A DNA stretch of 64,000 nt from Sphingomonas montanisoli (GTDB taxonomy: Bacteria > Pseudomonadota > Alphaproteobacteria > Sphingomonadales > Sphingomonadaceae): assembly GCF_008274695.1 (NCBI RefSeq), contig NZ_VTOU01000002.1, positions 1,052,752 to 1,116,751 on the forward strand, in the 5' to 3' direction. How positions within the stretch are numbered: the stretch's first letter is position 1; every line of letters begins with the position of its first letter. A program made the translations under genes and the position numbers. Under the pieces are notes generated by a model. It was given only the letters and a program-made list of their open reading frames with translations, was not told where the DNA came from and made no database searches. Positions 53,472 through 62,442 of the stretch are shown piece after piece.

Positions 53472-53811
53472 CGCGCTGGCCCTGACGAGCGCGATCCTCC
53501 TCGCCGCCTGTTCGGGTGGCAAGGAGGGGCAAGTGACCGACGCGAGCCCACTCGATTGCCGCCTGCCCGGCAAGACGACGTTCGAGCGGCTGTGTCAGGT
53601 CGATCGTATGGTGACGCCCGACGGAACCGTGCTGACCGTGCGCAAGCCCGACGGTGGTTTCCAACGGCTTCTGATCGTCAAGGACGGGCGCGGGGTGATC
53701 GCGGCCGATGGCGCGGTGCCGGTCAAGGTTCGGCCGGTCGGCGGCGAGGCGATCGACGTGACGACGAGCGATGGGACCACCTGGCAATTGCCCGCGCGGG
53801 TGACGAAGTGA
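53452..53811 (+). CDS. Putative lipoprotein
   Basis: 119 residues, starting inside the end of ilvD. The N-terminus has a hydrophobic stretch ending L-A-A-C at Cys20, a lipobox. The rest is a short beta-rich domain with [14 protein letters not shown] (two Cys) and [14 protein letters not shown] do not recognise a family. It overlaps nnr by GTGA, so ilvD, this gene and the nnr gene form a tight unit. Confidence 0.7.
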   Translation: MSLRTSDALALTSAILLAACSGGKEGQVTDASPLDCRLPGKTTFERLCQVDRMVTPDGTVLTVRKPDGGFQRLLIVKDGRGVIAADGAVPVKVRPVGGEAIDVTTSDGTTWQLPARVTK

Positions 53812-55175
53812 GCGGCCGCCCGATACTGACCGCCGCCGAGACGCGCACAGCGGAGGATGCCGTCTTCGCGACCGGTGTCAGCGTCGAGGAATTGATGGAG
53901 CGCGCAGGTCAGGCGGTGGCCGAGGCGGTGTGGCGCTATGCAGGCGCGGCGCCAACTTTGGTGCTGTGCGGTCCGGGCAATGGCGGCGACGGCTATGTCA
54001 TCGCACGCGCGCTGGCCGACAAGGGCGTCAAGGTCCGCGTCGCGGCGAGTGGTGAGCCGCGTACCGATGCCGCACAGGCGATGCGTGCGCGCTGGACCGG
54101 GCCGATCGAGGCGCTCGCCGAGGCAGACCCTGCGCCGATCCTGGTCGATGCGCTGTTCGGCACCGGGCTGGCCCGTCCGCTCGATGCGGTGATCATCGGT
54201 CCGTTGGAGCGGCTGGCCAAGGCAGCGCGGCAGCGTATCGCAGTCGATCTGCCAAGCGGGATCGGGACCGATGACGGCGCGCTGCTCGGGGCGACGATCG
54301 ATTATGAGATGACGGTGGCGCTGGGCAATCTGAAGCCAGCACATCGGCTGCAACCGGCGGTCGCGTCGATGGGGCGCATCGTCGTGGCCGATATCGGGCT
54401 GAATGCGGTCTCCCAACTTGTCGAGATTGCGCGCCCGCATTTGCCCGCGCCGGGGGCGAGCGATCACAAATATACGCGCGGCCTCGTTGTCGTGGCCGAA
54501 GGCGCGATGCCGGGTGCGGCGATGTTGTCGGCGATGGCGGCGCAGCGCGCAGGTGCGGGCTATGTCGTGCTGGCGGGCGAGGGGCTTGGCGGGCCGGCGG
54601 CGATGGTGCGGCGGGGCGATCCGCTCGCGACCGTACTGGCCGATGACCGCGTCGGCGCGGTGGTGATCGGGCCGGGACTGGGGCGCACCAACGCTGGCGC
54701 ACTGCTGCTCGACGCGGCGCTGGCGAGCGGGCGACGGCTGGTCCTCGACGCCGATGCGCTGGTGCTCTTGGCGGAGCGCGGGCTACCGCTGGCGGGCATA
54801 CCGATCCTGACCCCGCACGAGGGCGAGTTCGCGCGCCTGTTCGTCGATCTCCCCGGCACGCGTATCGATCGCGCGCGGGCGGCCGCCGCGAAGGCGCAGG
54901 CGGTGGTCGTGCTCAAGGGGCCGGATACAGTGATTGCCACGCCCGATGGTCGCGCCGCGATCGCCCCGCCCGCGCCAGGCTGGCTCGCCAGTGCTGGGAC
55001 GGGCGATGTGCTGGCGGGGGCGATCGGCGCGTGCCTTGCGCGCGGGCTGGAGCCGTTCGAGGCGGCGCAGGCGGGGGTGTGGCTGCAGGCCGAGGCGGCG
55101 CGCATAGCGGGGCCGGGGCTGATCGCCGACGATCTGATCCCTGCGCTTCAGACCGCGCTGGTGGCCTGTGGTTGA
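53808..55175 (+). CDS. nnr: Bifunctional NAD(P)H-hydrate epimerase/dehydratase
   Basis: 455 residues from GTG 53808. The N-terminal epimerase domain (about 1-205) has MERAGQAVAEAV and LCGPGNGGDGYVIAR plus AVDLPSGIGTD. The C-terminal ADP-dependent dehydratase domain (about 225-455) has VIGPGLGR, LVLDADAL, LTPHEGEFARL and ASAGTGDVLAGAIGA. Together they repair hydrated NADH and NADPH. Overlaps the gene before (4 bp) and the methyltransferase after (8 bp). Confidence 0.95.
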   Translation: MSGRPILTAAETRTAEDAVFATGVSVEELMERAGQAVAEAVWRYAGAAPTLVLCGPGNGGDGYVIARALADKGVKVRVAASGEPRTDAAQAMRARWTGPIEALAEADPAPILVDALFGTGLARPLDAVIIGPLERLAKAARQRIAVDLPSGIGTDDGALLGATIDYEMTVALGNLKPAHRLQPAVASMGRIVVADIGLNAVSQLVEIARPHLPAPGASDHKYTRGLVVVAEGAMPGAAMLSAMAAQRAGAGYVVLAGEGLGGPAAMVRRGDPLATVLADDRVGAVVIGPGLGRTNAGALLLDAALASGRRLVLDADALVLLAERGLPLAGIPILTPHEGEFARLFVDLPGTRIDRARAAAAKAQAVVVLKGPDTVIATPDGRAAIAPPAPGWLASAGTGDVLAGAIGACLARGLEPFEAAQAGVWLQAEAARIAGPGLIADDLIPALQTALVACG

Positions 55176-56373
55176 GGTCGGCGAACCGATCGTCCGAATC
55201 GCGGCGCGTGGCGATGGCATCACGGCGGACGGGCGGCACTCGCCTTACGCCGCGCCGGGCGACATGCTGCTGATCGATGGGACATTGGTGCCAGGGCCGC
55301 ATCACGCGAAGCCGCCCTGCCGCCATTTCCCGACCTGCGGCGGATGCCAACTCCAGCATGTCGATGATGAGAGCTATGCCGAGTTCCTGGCCCAGCGGAT
55401 CACGGGTGCGCTGACCCAGCAGAAGCTGGAAATGCCCGAGGTTCGTCCGGCGCTGCTTTCCCCGCCCGCTACCCGCCGCCGTGCGTCGCTGCGCGCGGAG
55501 AAGCAGGGCAAGCGCGTGTTGATCGGCTTCAACGAGGGCGAGAGCCACCGCATCGTTGACATGCGGATGTGTTCGATCCTCGATCCGCGCCTGTTCGCGC
55601 TGGTCGATCCGCTGCGCAAGTTGATGGCGCCGCTGCTGAAGGATCGGCGCGCCGCGGGCATCCGCATGACGATCGTCGATCAGGGCATCGACCTGCTGCT
55701 CGAAAAGGTCGAGGTCGAAGGCTTCGCGGCGGTCGAGGCGCTCAACGATTTCGCGCGCGATCACAAGCTCGCGCGGCTCGCGGTCGACGATGGCTATGGC
55801 CCCGAACCGCGCTGGGAGCCCGAGGGGGCGACCGTGACGCTCGGTGGCGTGGCTGTCGGCTTCCCGTCGGCGGGCTTCCTGCAGGCGACGCCCGAGGGCG
55901 AGGCGGCGCTGGCGGCCGAGGTCACGCGGATCGTCGGCGATGCGGCTTTGGTCGCTGATCTGTTCGCGGGGCTCGGCACCTTCGCTCTGCCGCTGTCGGT
56001 CAATGCCAAGGTACTGGCGGTCGAAGGCGCGCGCGACGCGGCGCTGGGCCTCAAGGCCGCCGCCGATCGCGCGCAGCGGATGATGATGGTCGAACATCGC
56101 GACCTGTTCCGCCGCCCGCTCGACGGGAAGGAGGTCGACCGCTTCGACGCGATCGTCCTCGATCCGCCGCGCGCCGGCGCCAAGGAACAGATGCACGCGC
56201 TCGCGGCGTCCACCCGTGTCCAGCGCATTGCCTATGTCTCGTGCAATCCCTCCACCTTCGCGCGCGATGCGCGGATGCTGGTGCAGGGCGGCTGGACGCT
56301 CAAGTCGGTGCTGCCTGTGGGCCAATTCCGCTGGTCGACGCACTGCGAACTGGTGGCGGAATTTTCACGCTGA
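55168..56373 (+). CDS. RNA (uracil-5) methyltransferase, TrmA/RlmD family, Fe-S type
   Basis: 401 residues from GTG 55168. Four cysteines typical of the 4Fe-4S cluster are present: CRHFPTCGGC near residue 50 and the Cys of MRMCSIL. The SAM-binding core has LVADLFAGLGTFALPLS and IVLDPPRAGAKEQ; the catalytic Cys is in YVSCNPSTFARD. A short N-terminal TRAM-like part precedes. It probably makes m5U in 23S rRNA; the site (U747 or U1939 type) cannot be read from the sequence. Confidence 0.92.
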   Translation: MVEVGEPIVRIAARGDGITADGRHSPYAAPGDMLLIDGTLVPGPHHAKPPCRHFPTCGGCQLQHVDDESYAEFLAQRITGALTQQKLEMPEVRPALLSPPATRRRASLRAEKQGKRVLIGFNEGESHRIVDMRMCSILDPRLFALVDPLRKLMAPLLKDRRAAGIRMTIVDQGIDLLLEKVEVEGFAAVEALNDFARDHKLARLAVDDGYGPEPRWEPEGATVTLGGVAVGFPSAGFLQATPEGEAALAAEVTRIVGDAALVADLFAGLGTFALPLSVNAKVLAVEGARDAALGLKAAADRAQRMMMVEHRDLFRRPLDGKEVDRFDAIVLDPPRAGAKEQMHALAASTRVQRIAYVSCNPSTFARDARMLVQGGWTLKSVLPVGQFRWSTHCELVAEFSR

Positions 56374-56453
56374 ACGCGACCAATGTCGAATGCGTGACGA
56401 TTGTTCATTAACCATATCTTCGGAGCACGTGCTTAGCTTCGCGCCATCTCTGG

Positions 56454-57023
56454 ATGGTGGCGTTGATGGCGTTGGGTCGGCTTGTTTCGGCAGTGCTGTG
56501 TGCGGCGATGCTCGCGGGGCCGGTTTCGGCTGCGCGGCTCGAACTGCAGATGGGCGCCGTCGCGCATGACGATAGCGCGGCTTTCCATCCCGGTCGGTGG
56601 AGCAGGCCGCAGGCGATCGTGATGCGCGTCACGACCAGCGCGACGCCTTCCACGGTCGAAGACGCCGACGATCGTCAAAAGCTTACCGGCTATGCGCTGA
56701 CCGGGGACGTGCCGTTGGGCGAGGGTTGGCGGATGACCGCAGGCTTCCGCGAGGATGGCAATCGCCAGGTGCTGCGATCGGCCTTCGGGGAAGAGGTTTC
56801 CACCCAACAATATGCGCCGATGATGGCGGTGGGCTATGGTGCCGAGGCGGCACCCGGCCTGACGATCGGCGGTGACGTGGGCATGGTTCGGCAAGGGCGG
56901 AGCGGCCGGATCTCGGACGGCTCTACCCTGCTCAGCACACCTTTGGACATGGCCGCATCGACGCGCGCACGCGACGAGGGATACCGGCCGATGCTGACCT
57001 TCTCAGCCGGCTATCGTTTTTAG
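56454..57023 (+). CDS. Hypothetical exported beta-rich protein
   Basis: 189 residues from ATG 56454 (56466 also possible). A signal peptide (about 1-26, ending VSAAR) is followed by alternating polar/apolar strands and the terminal aromatic motif FSAGYRF, the C-terminal signature of outer-membrane barrels. Only about six to eight strands fit. I know no family for it. A TTAACCAT element, like a CtrA half-site, lies at 56409-56416. Confidence 0.6.
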   Translation: MVALMALGRLVSAVLCAAMLAGPVSAARLELQMGAVAHDDSAAFHPGRWSRPQAIVMRVTTSATPSTVEDADDRQKLTGYALTGDVPLGEGWRMTAGFREDGNRQVLRSAFGEEVSTQQYAPMMAVGYGAEAAPGLTIGGDVGMVRQGRSGRISDGSTLLSTPLDMAASTRARDEGYRPMLTFSAGYRF

Positions 57024-57454
57024 GCGGACGGCCCGGTAAAGACGATCAGCGCCGCATTGATCGTCAGCCACAGCAGCACCAGCGACGCGACCATGAAGAT
57101 GCCGAAGCGCATCATCACTGCGTTGACGGTCGCCTGCACCAGGCTGTGCGCGACGCGCAGCGCGACATAGGCCCACGCCAGCAGAGCATTCAGACCACCG
57201 CCCGCACCGAGTATCGCGAGCGTGATCGCGACCGCGTAGAAGATCGTCGGTTGCTCGTGCAAATGGTTGTAATTGTCGGCCTTCCAGCGCACCTCGGGCG
57301 GGAAACGATCGACGAACTCGCTGCCGGGGCGCTTCGGATCATAGGTCAGCTTGAGCCGCGTCATCGCGGGGATGCGGGTGGCATAGAGCCACGCCCACAT
57401 CACGAAGGTCCACAGCACCAGCGCGATCACCGCGCGCAGGATCGGGGTGTGCAT
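57020..57454 (-). CDS. MAPEG-family membrane protein
   Basis: 144 residues with four membrane segments. The MAPEG pattern is seen: VRWKADNYNHLHEQPTIFYAVAITLAILG (the NxxEQxP-like motif) and AWAYVALRVAHSLVQATVNAVMMR. Eukaryotic members handle glutathione or eicosanoids; bacterial ones are mostly unassigned. A family C palindrome is just upstream. Confidence 0.85.
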   Translation of the reverse strand: MHTPILRAVIALVLWTFVMWAWLYATRIPAMTRLKLTYDPKRPGSEFVDRFPPEVRWKADNYNHLHEQPTIFYAVAITLAILGAGGGLNALLAWAYVALRVAHSLVQATVNAVMMRFGIFMVASLVLLWLTINAALIVFTGPSA

Positions 57455-57472
57455 CGTCTATTCTCCTCCCTC

Positions 57473-57552
57473 GTCATCCCGGCGAAAGCTGGGATCCCTC
57501 GAGAGTAGCGTATCGGCCCTCTCCTGAGATCCCAGCTTTCGCGGGAATGACG
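57473..57552. repeat. Intergenic palindromic repeat, family C
   Basis: Arms CGTCATCCCGGCGAAAGCTGGGATC and its near complement GATCCCAGCTTTCGCGGGAATGACG (23 of 25 positions pair) around a 30-base core. It lies between the MAPEG gene start and the kdsA stop. Elements with a CGTCAT...GCGAAAGC core are widespread in proteobacteria. Confidence 0.8.
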
Positions 57553-57555
57553 GAT

Positions 57556-58404
57556 TTAGAGAAGCTGGGATTTCACAAAGCTGTCGAGCCGCACCAGCCC
57601 GGTCACCAGTGCCTCGAACTCATCGAGCGGCACCGCGTTGGGGCCGTCGGACTTGGCGTTGGCGGGGTCGGGGTGCGTTTCCATGAACAGGCCCGCAATT
57701 CCCACCCCCACCGCCGCGCGGGCCAGGACCGGCACGAATTCGCGCTGGCCTCCGCTGGTCGTGCCCTGGCCGCCGGGAAGCTGGACCGAATGGGTCGCGT
57801 CGAACATCACCGGGCATCCGGTCTCGCGCATGATCGCAAGCCCGCGCATGTCGGAAACGAGATTGTTATAGCCGAAGCTTGCGCCGCGATCGCACACCAT
57901 CAACTGCGGATCGGGCAGGCCCGCCGCCGCCGCTGCCTCGCGACCCTTCGCGATGACGTGCTTCATGTCGCCGGGTGCCATGAACTGGCCCTTCTTGACG
58001 TTGACCGGTTTGCCGCAGGTCGCGATCGCTTCGATCAGATCGGTCTGGCGCGCGAGGAAGGCGGGGGTCTGGAGCATGTCGACCACCTCGGCCACCGGCT
58101 TCACCTGATGCGGTTCGTGAACGTCGGTGAGGACTGGCATTTCGAGCTCAGCGCGCACCTTGGCGAGAATGCGCAGCCCCTCTTCCAGTCCCGGCCCGCG
58201 AAAGGAGGAGCCGGCGCTGCGGTTCGCCTTGTCGAACGAGCTCTTGTACACGATCAGGACGCCCAACCGTTCGCCGATGGCCTTCAGCCGCTCGGCCGTC
58301 GTCATCGCCATCGTTTCGCTCTCGATCACGCAGGGCCCGGCGATCAGGAAAATGGGGTGGTCGAGGCCGATCTGGCGGCCGGCAAAGGGGAAGGATGCGT
58401 TCAT
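57556..58404 (-). CDS. kdsA: 3-deoxy-8-phosphooctulonate synthase
   Basis: 282 residues from ATG 58404. KdsA signatures: [30 protein letters not shown] (the PEP/arabinose-phosphate site), [17 protein letters not shown] and [15 protein letters not shown], then [17 protein letters not shown]. It makes Kdo-8-phosphate from PEP and arabinose-5-phosphate. Sphingomonads are known for glycosphingolipids in place of typical LPS, so the role of Kdo here (capsule, modified LPS or other) is open. Read-through upstream to 58704 is a shadow. Confidence 0.95.
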   Translation of the reverse strand: MNASFPFAGRQIGLDHPIFLIAGPCVIESETMAMTTAERLKAIGERLGVLIVYKSSFDKANRSAGSSFRGPGLEEGLRILAKVRAELEMPVLTDVHEPHQVKPVAEVVDMLQTPAFLARQTDLIEAIATCGKPVNVKKGQFMAPGDMKHVIAKGREAAAAAGLPDPQLMVCDRGASFGYNNLVSDMRGLAIMRETGCPVMFDATHSVQLPGGQGTTSGGQREFVPVLARAAVGVGIAGLFMETHPDPANAKSDGPNAVPLDEFEALVTGLVRLDSFVKSQLL

Positions 58405-58525
58405 GCCTCCGCCTAGCCTTGGCGCGATCGCAAAAGCAATGTCGCTTGCGTGTGATGTGCCGGGAGCCGCATAATCCGTACCGAACAGTTCGCTGAAAAG
58501 GGCGAGCAGACGAGGATGGTTGGCA

Positions 58526-60244
58526 ATGGCATATGATCTGGTGATCCGGGGCGGGACGATCGTGGACGGTACGGGCGGTGAGCCCTTCGTCGGCGACGTC
58601 GCAATCGAAGGCGGCCGCATCGCCGCGGTCGGCACGGTCGACGGATCGGGCAAGCGCGAGATCGACGCCGCTGGCAAGCTCGTTACCCCCGGCTTCGTCG
58701 ACATCCATACCCATTATGACGGGCAGGCGATCTGGTCCGATCGGATGAGCCCATCGTCGAGCCACGGCGTCACCACGGTCGTGATGGGCAATTGCGGCGT
58801 CGGCTTCGCGCCGTGCCGTGCGGAGGATCATGACGCGCTGATCGACGTGATGGAGGGTGTGGAGGACATCCCCGGCGCGGTGATGGCCGCCGGCCTGCCG
58901 TGGGATTGGGAGACTTTCCCCGAATATCTCGACGCGCTCGATAGCCGGAAGCGCGACATCGACGTCGCCGCCTTCCTGCCGCACAGCCCGCTGCGCGTCT
59001 ATGTGATGGGCCAGCGCGGTGTGGAGCGCGAGCCTTCGACGACCGAGGACCGCGCGAAGATGCGGGCCATCGCCAAGGAAGCGGTGGAGGCGGGGGCACT
59101 CGGCTTCGCCTCGTCGCGCCTCATCATGCACAAGACCGGCAAGGGCGAAGCGATCCCGAGCTTCGGCGTCGCCGAGGACGAGATTGCGGCGATCGCCGAC
59201 GGGCTCAACGATGCAGGCGGTGGCCTGCTCCAGTTCGTGCCCGACGTCCCGCGCGAGGGCTATGCGAAGATCCTCGGCCCCATCTTCGGCATCGCCGAGG
59301 ACAAGAAGCTGCCGATCACCTTCACGTTGGGGGTCGGCAATTCCGGGCCGCAATTGTGGCCGCAGGCTGTCGAGATGGTCGAGAAGAGCAATGCGGCGGG
59401 CGGGCACGTCACCGCGCAGATCTATCCGCGCCCCATCGGGCTGGTGATCGGGCTCGAGCTGACCGCCAACCCGTTCGTTCTGTGCCCGAGCTATCAGGCG
59501 ATCGCGCACCTGCCGCTGGCCGAGCGCGTCGCTGAGATGAAGAAGCCTGAGGTCAAGGCGCGGATCATCTCGGAAGAGCCGGGGCAGGGGCATCCGCTGA
59601 CCGAAAAGGCGCGCAACTGGGAATGGATCTTCCCGTTCGGCAAGGATGCCGATTACGAGCCGGGGCGTGAGAACAGCATCCTCGCCCGCGCCAAGGCACG
59701 CGGCGCCTCACCCGAGGATGAGGCCTATGATCGCCTGCTCGACGATGACGGGCACGCGATGATGATGCTGGCGATGGGCAATTTCCACAACAACTCGCTC
59801 GATCTGGTCGGCGAACTGATGCACCGCAAGGATATGGTGCTGGGCCTGGGTGATGGCGGCGCGCATTACGGAATGGTGTGCGACGCGAGCTACCCCACGT
59901 TCATGCTCCAGCACTGGACCCGCGACCGCGAAGGCGCGCAGATCGGCATCGCCGAGGCGGTGAAGGCGTTGGCTGCAAAGCCCGCCAAGGTCGCCGGCCT
60001 GCTCGACCGCGGCCTCATCAAGCCCGGTTACAAGGCCGATCTCAACGTGATCGATCATGCGGCGGTGAAGCTCCACGTTCCCACGATCATCCAGGATCTG
60101 CCCGGCGGCGGGCGGCGGCTCAATCAGACGGCGGACGGCTTTGCCGCGACGATCGTCGCGGGACAGGTGATCGCCGAAAACGGGAAGCCCACCGCTGCGC
60201 TTCCGGGTCGGCTGGTGCGCGGGCGGCAGGCCGAGCCGGCCTGA
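58526..60244 (+). CDS. N-acyl-D-amino-acid deacylase-like amidohydrolase
   Basis: 572 residues from ATG 58526 (TTG 58520 adds two). The amidohydrolase barrel has [12 protein letters not shown] (HxH), a [13 protein letters not shown] motif with the metal-linked Cys typical of D-aminoacylases, and [16 protein letters not shown] with the metal Asp near the end. The length fits the long form. It hydrolyses N-acyl-D-amino acids or related amides; the substrate is inferred from family only. It is divergent from kdsA (121 bp). Confidence 0.85.
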   Translation: MAYDLVIRGGTIVDGTGGEPFVGDVAIEGGRIAAVGTVDGSGKREIDAAGKLVTPGFVDIHTHYDGQAIWSDRMSPSSSHGVTTVVMGNCGVGFAPCRAEDHDALIDVMEGVEDIPGAVMAAGLPWDWETFPEYLDALDSRKRDIDVAAFLPHSPLRVYVMGQRGVEREPSTTEDRAKMRAIAKEAVEAGALGFASSRLIMHKTGKGEAIPSFGVAEDEIAAIADGLNDAGGGLLQFVPDVPREGYAKILGPIFGIAEDKKLPITFTLGVGNSGPQLWPQAVEMVEKSNAAGGHVTAQIYPRPIGLVIGLELTANPFVLCPSYQAIAHLPLAERVAEMKKPEVKARIISEEPGQGHPLTEKARNWEWIFPFGKDADYEPGRENSILARAKARGASPEDEAYDRLLDDDGHAMMMLAMGNFHNNSLDLVGELMHRKDMVLGLGDGGAHYGMVCDASYPTFMLQHWTRDREGAQIGIAEAVKALAAKPAKVAGLLDRGLIKPGYKADLNVIDHAAVKLHVPTIIQDLPGGGRRLNQTADGFAATIVAGQVIAENGKPTAALPGRLVRGRQAEPA

Positions 60245-60248
60245 TCGC

Positions 60249-60923
60249 TCAGCGCAGCCGCGCTAGATTGACGTTGAGTTGAATGCTGAGCGCATGGGCC
60301 ATCTGGGCCTGTGCGCCGAAGCGTGCGAACCGATATTGGTTGAGATAGGCGACGTCGGCGTTCACTCGCTTCACGATGGGCAGGTTGATGCCGACCGCGT
60401 TGCGCATCCGCTCGAAACCACGCCGCTGGCCCCACTTGGTGTCGTTGGCCAGATAGAAGGTCTCGTGCATCACGAACGCGCTAAGGCCGCGGTCGTTCAG
60501 CTTTTGGTTGATGCGGACGAGGGGGCGGATGCGGAAGCCGATCTCGTTCCCGCGCGGATTGATGCGGTCGTCGATGCGGAACCGAACCATCACCGGCCCC
60601 CAGGTGCCGATGATGTGCTGACGAAAGCGATCTTCGTCCGAAGCCCGATTGCCGTTATAGGCGTTGACGTGGCGGTAGCCGCCGCCCAGTTCGACATGCT
60701 GAGACAGCCGGTATCGGAAAAGGATGCCGACCTCGGTCTCGTAAAGGCCGCTCTGGCGATCACCGACGCGGCCGATCTGCTCCAGCGTCATTCGAAACCG
60801 GTCAGTGACAGGGATCGTGCTGTTGATCTGCAACCATAGCTGTTCGTCCTCCAGCCGTGCCCAACTCGGTGACGCGACCAGGAGCAGCGGGGCGAACAGG
60901 ATGAGACGCTGACGGAGAGACAC
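60249..60923 (-). CDS. DUF2490 outer-membrane-type protein
   Basis: 224 residues. Signal peptide (about 1-22, ending SWARL), then DEQLWLQIN and a run of amphipathic strands (FRYRLSQHVELGGGYRHVNAY, FRIDDRINPRGNEIGFRIRPLVRI) as in the DUF2490 barrel family. Function is unknown. It ends 4 bp after the convergent amidohydrolase stop. Confidence 0.82.
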   Translation of the reverse strand: MSLRQRLILFAPLLLVASPSWARLEDEQLWLQINSTIPVTDRFRMTLEQIGRVGDRQSGLYETEVGILFRYRLSQHVELGGGYRHVNAYNGNRASDEDRFRQHIIGTWGPVMVRFRIDDRINPRGNEIGFRIRPLVRINQKLNDRGLSAFVMHETFYLANDTKWGQRRGFERMRNAVGINLPIVKRVNADVAYLNQYRFARFGAQAQMAHALSIQLNVNLARLR

Positions 60924-61051
60924 GCGGCGCTTCTAGGGATTCGTCACGAAATTACCATCATGTCGACGCTGGCGCCGGGTGGACGAAATGTGCGCAAGTG
61001 CATCGAAGCTTAATCCCTCTTCGGCCAAGTCTTTGGTCGAGGGGGATCATA

Positions 61052-61351
61052 ATGATAACAGGGGTATTGGGGGCGGTTGTCCTGACGGGCGGAGCCTTGC
61101 TCGACGATTGTCGGGCAAAAGGCAGTCGCCGCGAGCGATGCGAAGCCTATGTCCACGGCGTGATCGATGCGACGACGACGCTCGCCCAGTCCGCTGGCGG
61201 AAATCTGCTCTGCATTCCCACAAGCGCGACGATGGATCAGATCGTCGGGTCCGTCGCTGGCTTCATCGCAAGCGCGCCGGCGGAGCGGCACATGACCGCA
61301 TCAAGCCTGTCGATCTATGCGCTGCAACGCGCTTATCCCTGCCCGGAATAA
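61052..61351 (+). CDS. Rap1a/Tai-like small exported protein
   Basis: 99 residues from ATG 61052 with GAGGGGG upstream. A short hydrophobic N-terminus precedes a domain with the Rap1a/Tai spacing: GALLDDC, then RCEAYVHGVIDA, LLCIPTSATMDQIV, and ALQRAYPC, with four Cys as in the family. In some bacteria these proteins protect against T6SS Tae-type effectors. No T6SS effector is nearby, so it may be an orphan immunity protein or have another role. Confidence 0.7.
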   Translation: MITGVLGAVVLTGGALLDDCRAKGSRRERCEAYVHGVIDATTTLAQSAGGNLLCIPTSATMDQIVGSVAGFIASAPAERHMTASSLSIYALQRAYPCPE

Positions 61352-61383
61352 CGCGATTCTGCCGATTTCTGGAAAGTTTCCGG

Positions 61384-61433
61384 TGGCTCCCTGAGTAGGA
61401 TTCGAACCTACGGCCATTCGATTAACAGTCGAA
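61384..61433 (-). tRNA. 3' half of tRNA-Asn (GTT), probable attachment-site remnant
   Basis: Read on the minus strand: anticodon stem-loop TTCGA-CTGTTAA-TCGAA (anticodon GTT), a variable stretch TGGCC, a T-arm GTAGG-TTCGAAT-CCTAC, the 3' acceptor strand TCAGGGA, G and CCA. The 5' half (acceptor 5' strand TCCCTGA and D-arm) is missing; sequence diverges right after the anticodon stem. This is how a displaced tRNA 3' end looks at the far border of an element that integrated in the gene. A functional intact tRNA is ruled out by the missing half. Confidence 0.85.
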
Positions 61434-61597
61434 GGGAAAGCCTTATTTTTCAACGCTGCTTCTTACATATTCCCCTTGTGTTCACGGACGCTACGTCAAT
61501 GGCTTAGCGCCTTTGTCAGAACGGCAGACCGGCCGAGGCCTTGACCGACTCGGAAACGATGTTCCATGTTTGTTCTCATCGAAGCCAAGGAGGCTCC
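61434..61597. other. Non-coding start of candidate island
   Basis: 164 bp between the tRNA-Asn remnant and the first small ORF. AT-rich compared with the left side (for example CCTTATTTTTCAACGC). No gene is seen; it should hold the promoter of the following run of ORFs. Confidence 0.4.
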
Positions 61598-61858
61598 ATG
61601 AGCAGCAACGGTCTTATCCCGAACGTCGAGCCGATCAGCGACGACCTTCGGCCGGTCTATAATTACGACCTGATCGAGAATTATCAGGGTGAAGGGTACG
61701 CGATTTTTCGCGCCCGCGGCCTCTATGCTTTCGGCCGGCGAATCGACGACATTTTCTATGAGGTGACCGGCACCGACCGGATTCCGCTCGACTGGAAGCC
61801 GGAGATCTTCGCGCCGATCGAGGAGAAGGATGTCGGATCGTACTTCTTCGGCCTGTGA
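61598..61858 (+). CDS. Hypothetical protein, island ORF 1
   Basis: 86 residues with an excellent AAGGAGG (61587-61593) before the ATG. Soluble and acidic, with repeated aromatic positions (VYNYDLIENYQGEGYAIFRARGLYAFGRRIDDIFYE). I recognise no family. It overlaps the next ORF start (TGATG), so it heads a run of overlapping small genes on the plus strand. Confidence 0.65.
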   Translation: MSSNGLIPNVEPISDDLRPVYNYDLIENYQGEGYAIFRARGLYAFGRRIDDIFYEVTGTDRIPLDWKPEIFAPIEEKDVGSYFFGL

Positions 61859-62109
61859 TGCCGCGCAGGTCTTCAGCCACGCGCCGTGCGGAGCCGAGCG
61901 AGGCGCCCACGAAGCCGAAACCGCCGACGCACTATCGGATCGTCACGTTCCGCCGCCCGCGCACGCCGTGGCGCCCCAGCCGCGACGAGGCGCTTGAAGA
62001 TGCGAAACGCCTCGGCCTGGCTTCCTACGACCCCAGCCGGCGCGAGCATTATCTCGCGGTGCCCGTGGCGATCGACACCTTCACCGGCTTCAAGCCGCCA
62101 GCCGATTGA
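61858..62109 (+). CDS. Hypothetical basic protein, island ORF 2
   Basis: 83 residues, overlapping ORF 1 by one base. The N-terminus is rich in Arg/Pro; the C-terminal part has THYRIVTFRRPRTPW, a conserved-looking ALEDAKRLGLASYD and YLAVPVAIDTFTG. Unknown function. The short, basic style is common in phage and island cassettes. Confidence 0.55.
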   Translation: MPRRSSATRRAEPSEAPTKPKPPTHYRIVTFRRPRTPWRPSRDEALEDAKRLGLASYDPSRREHYLAVPVAIDTFTGFKPPAD

Positions 62110-62117
62110 GAACAGCC

Positions 62118-62252
62118 ATGCACCTGCCCGACGACTCCCCGCCGCCTGCGCCGCAGCGGCGGCCATCCACCCTCTTCGAGATGCTGATGGGCATGACCCC
62201 CGAGGAATGGGATGCGATCGCAGCCGTCGAGCGCGAAGCGGGCGATGAGTGA
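62118..62252 (+). CDS. Hypothetical small protein, island ORF 3
   Basis: 44 residues, ATG 62118 to TGA 62250-62252. Pro-rich N-terminus, then LFEMLMGMTPEEWDAIAAVE, an amphipathic helix. It ends by overlapping ORF 4 by eight bases. Small size limits confidence, but the coding pattern continues the run without gaps. Confidence 0.45.
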   Translation: MHLPDDSPPPAPQRRPSTLFEMLMGMTPEEWDAIAAVEREAGDE

Positions 62253-62442
62253 CCGCTGCCGCATATGCACAACGAACAACCTTGACGGGCTGGCGGCAGA
62301 GATAGCTGAGCGGATGTGGGTGTACGCGGCGAAAGGAACCGCCGAGGACGCGCCTTTCGAAAAAGCTGGCGCTTACTGGGACATCACGTTCCGCCAATAT
62401 GCGCGGGCGTTCATTGACGTCGTCAGATCCAGTCATGGATGA
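62245..62442 (+). CDS. Hypothetical small protein, island ORF 4
   Basis: 65 residues from ATG 62245. The N-terminus has a CRIC pair, then helical residues with AEIAERMWVYAAKG and FRQYARAFIDVV. No family recognised. It overlaps the gene before and the gene after. Confidence 0.45.
   Translation: MSDRCRICTTNNLDGLAAEIAERMWVYAAKGTAEDAPFEKAGAYWDITFRQYARAFIDVVRSSHG

Noticed and set aside
61384..61433. Functional tRNA-Asn
   Set aside because: The 5' acceptor strand and D-arm are missing on the minus strand; the 5' flank does not pair with TCAGGGA.
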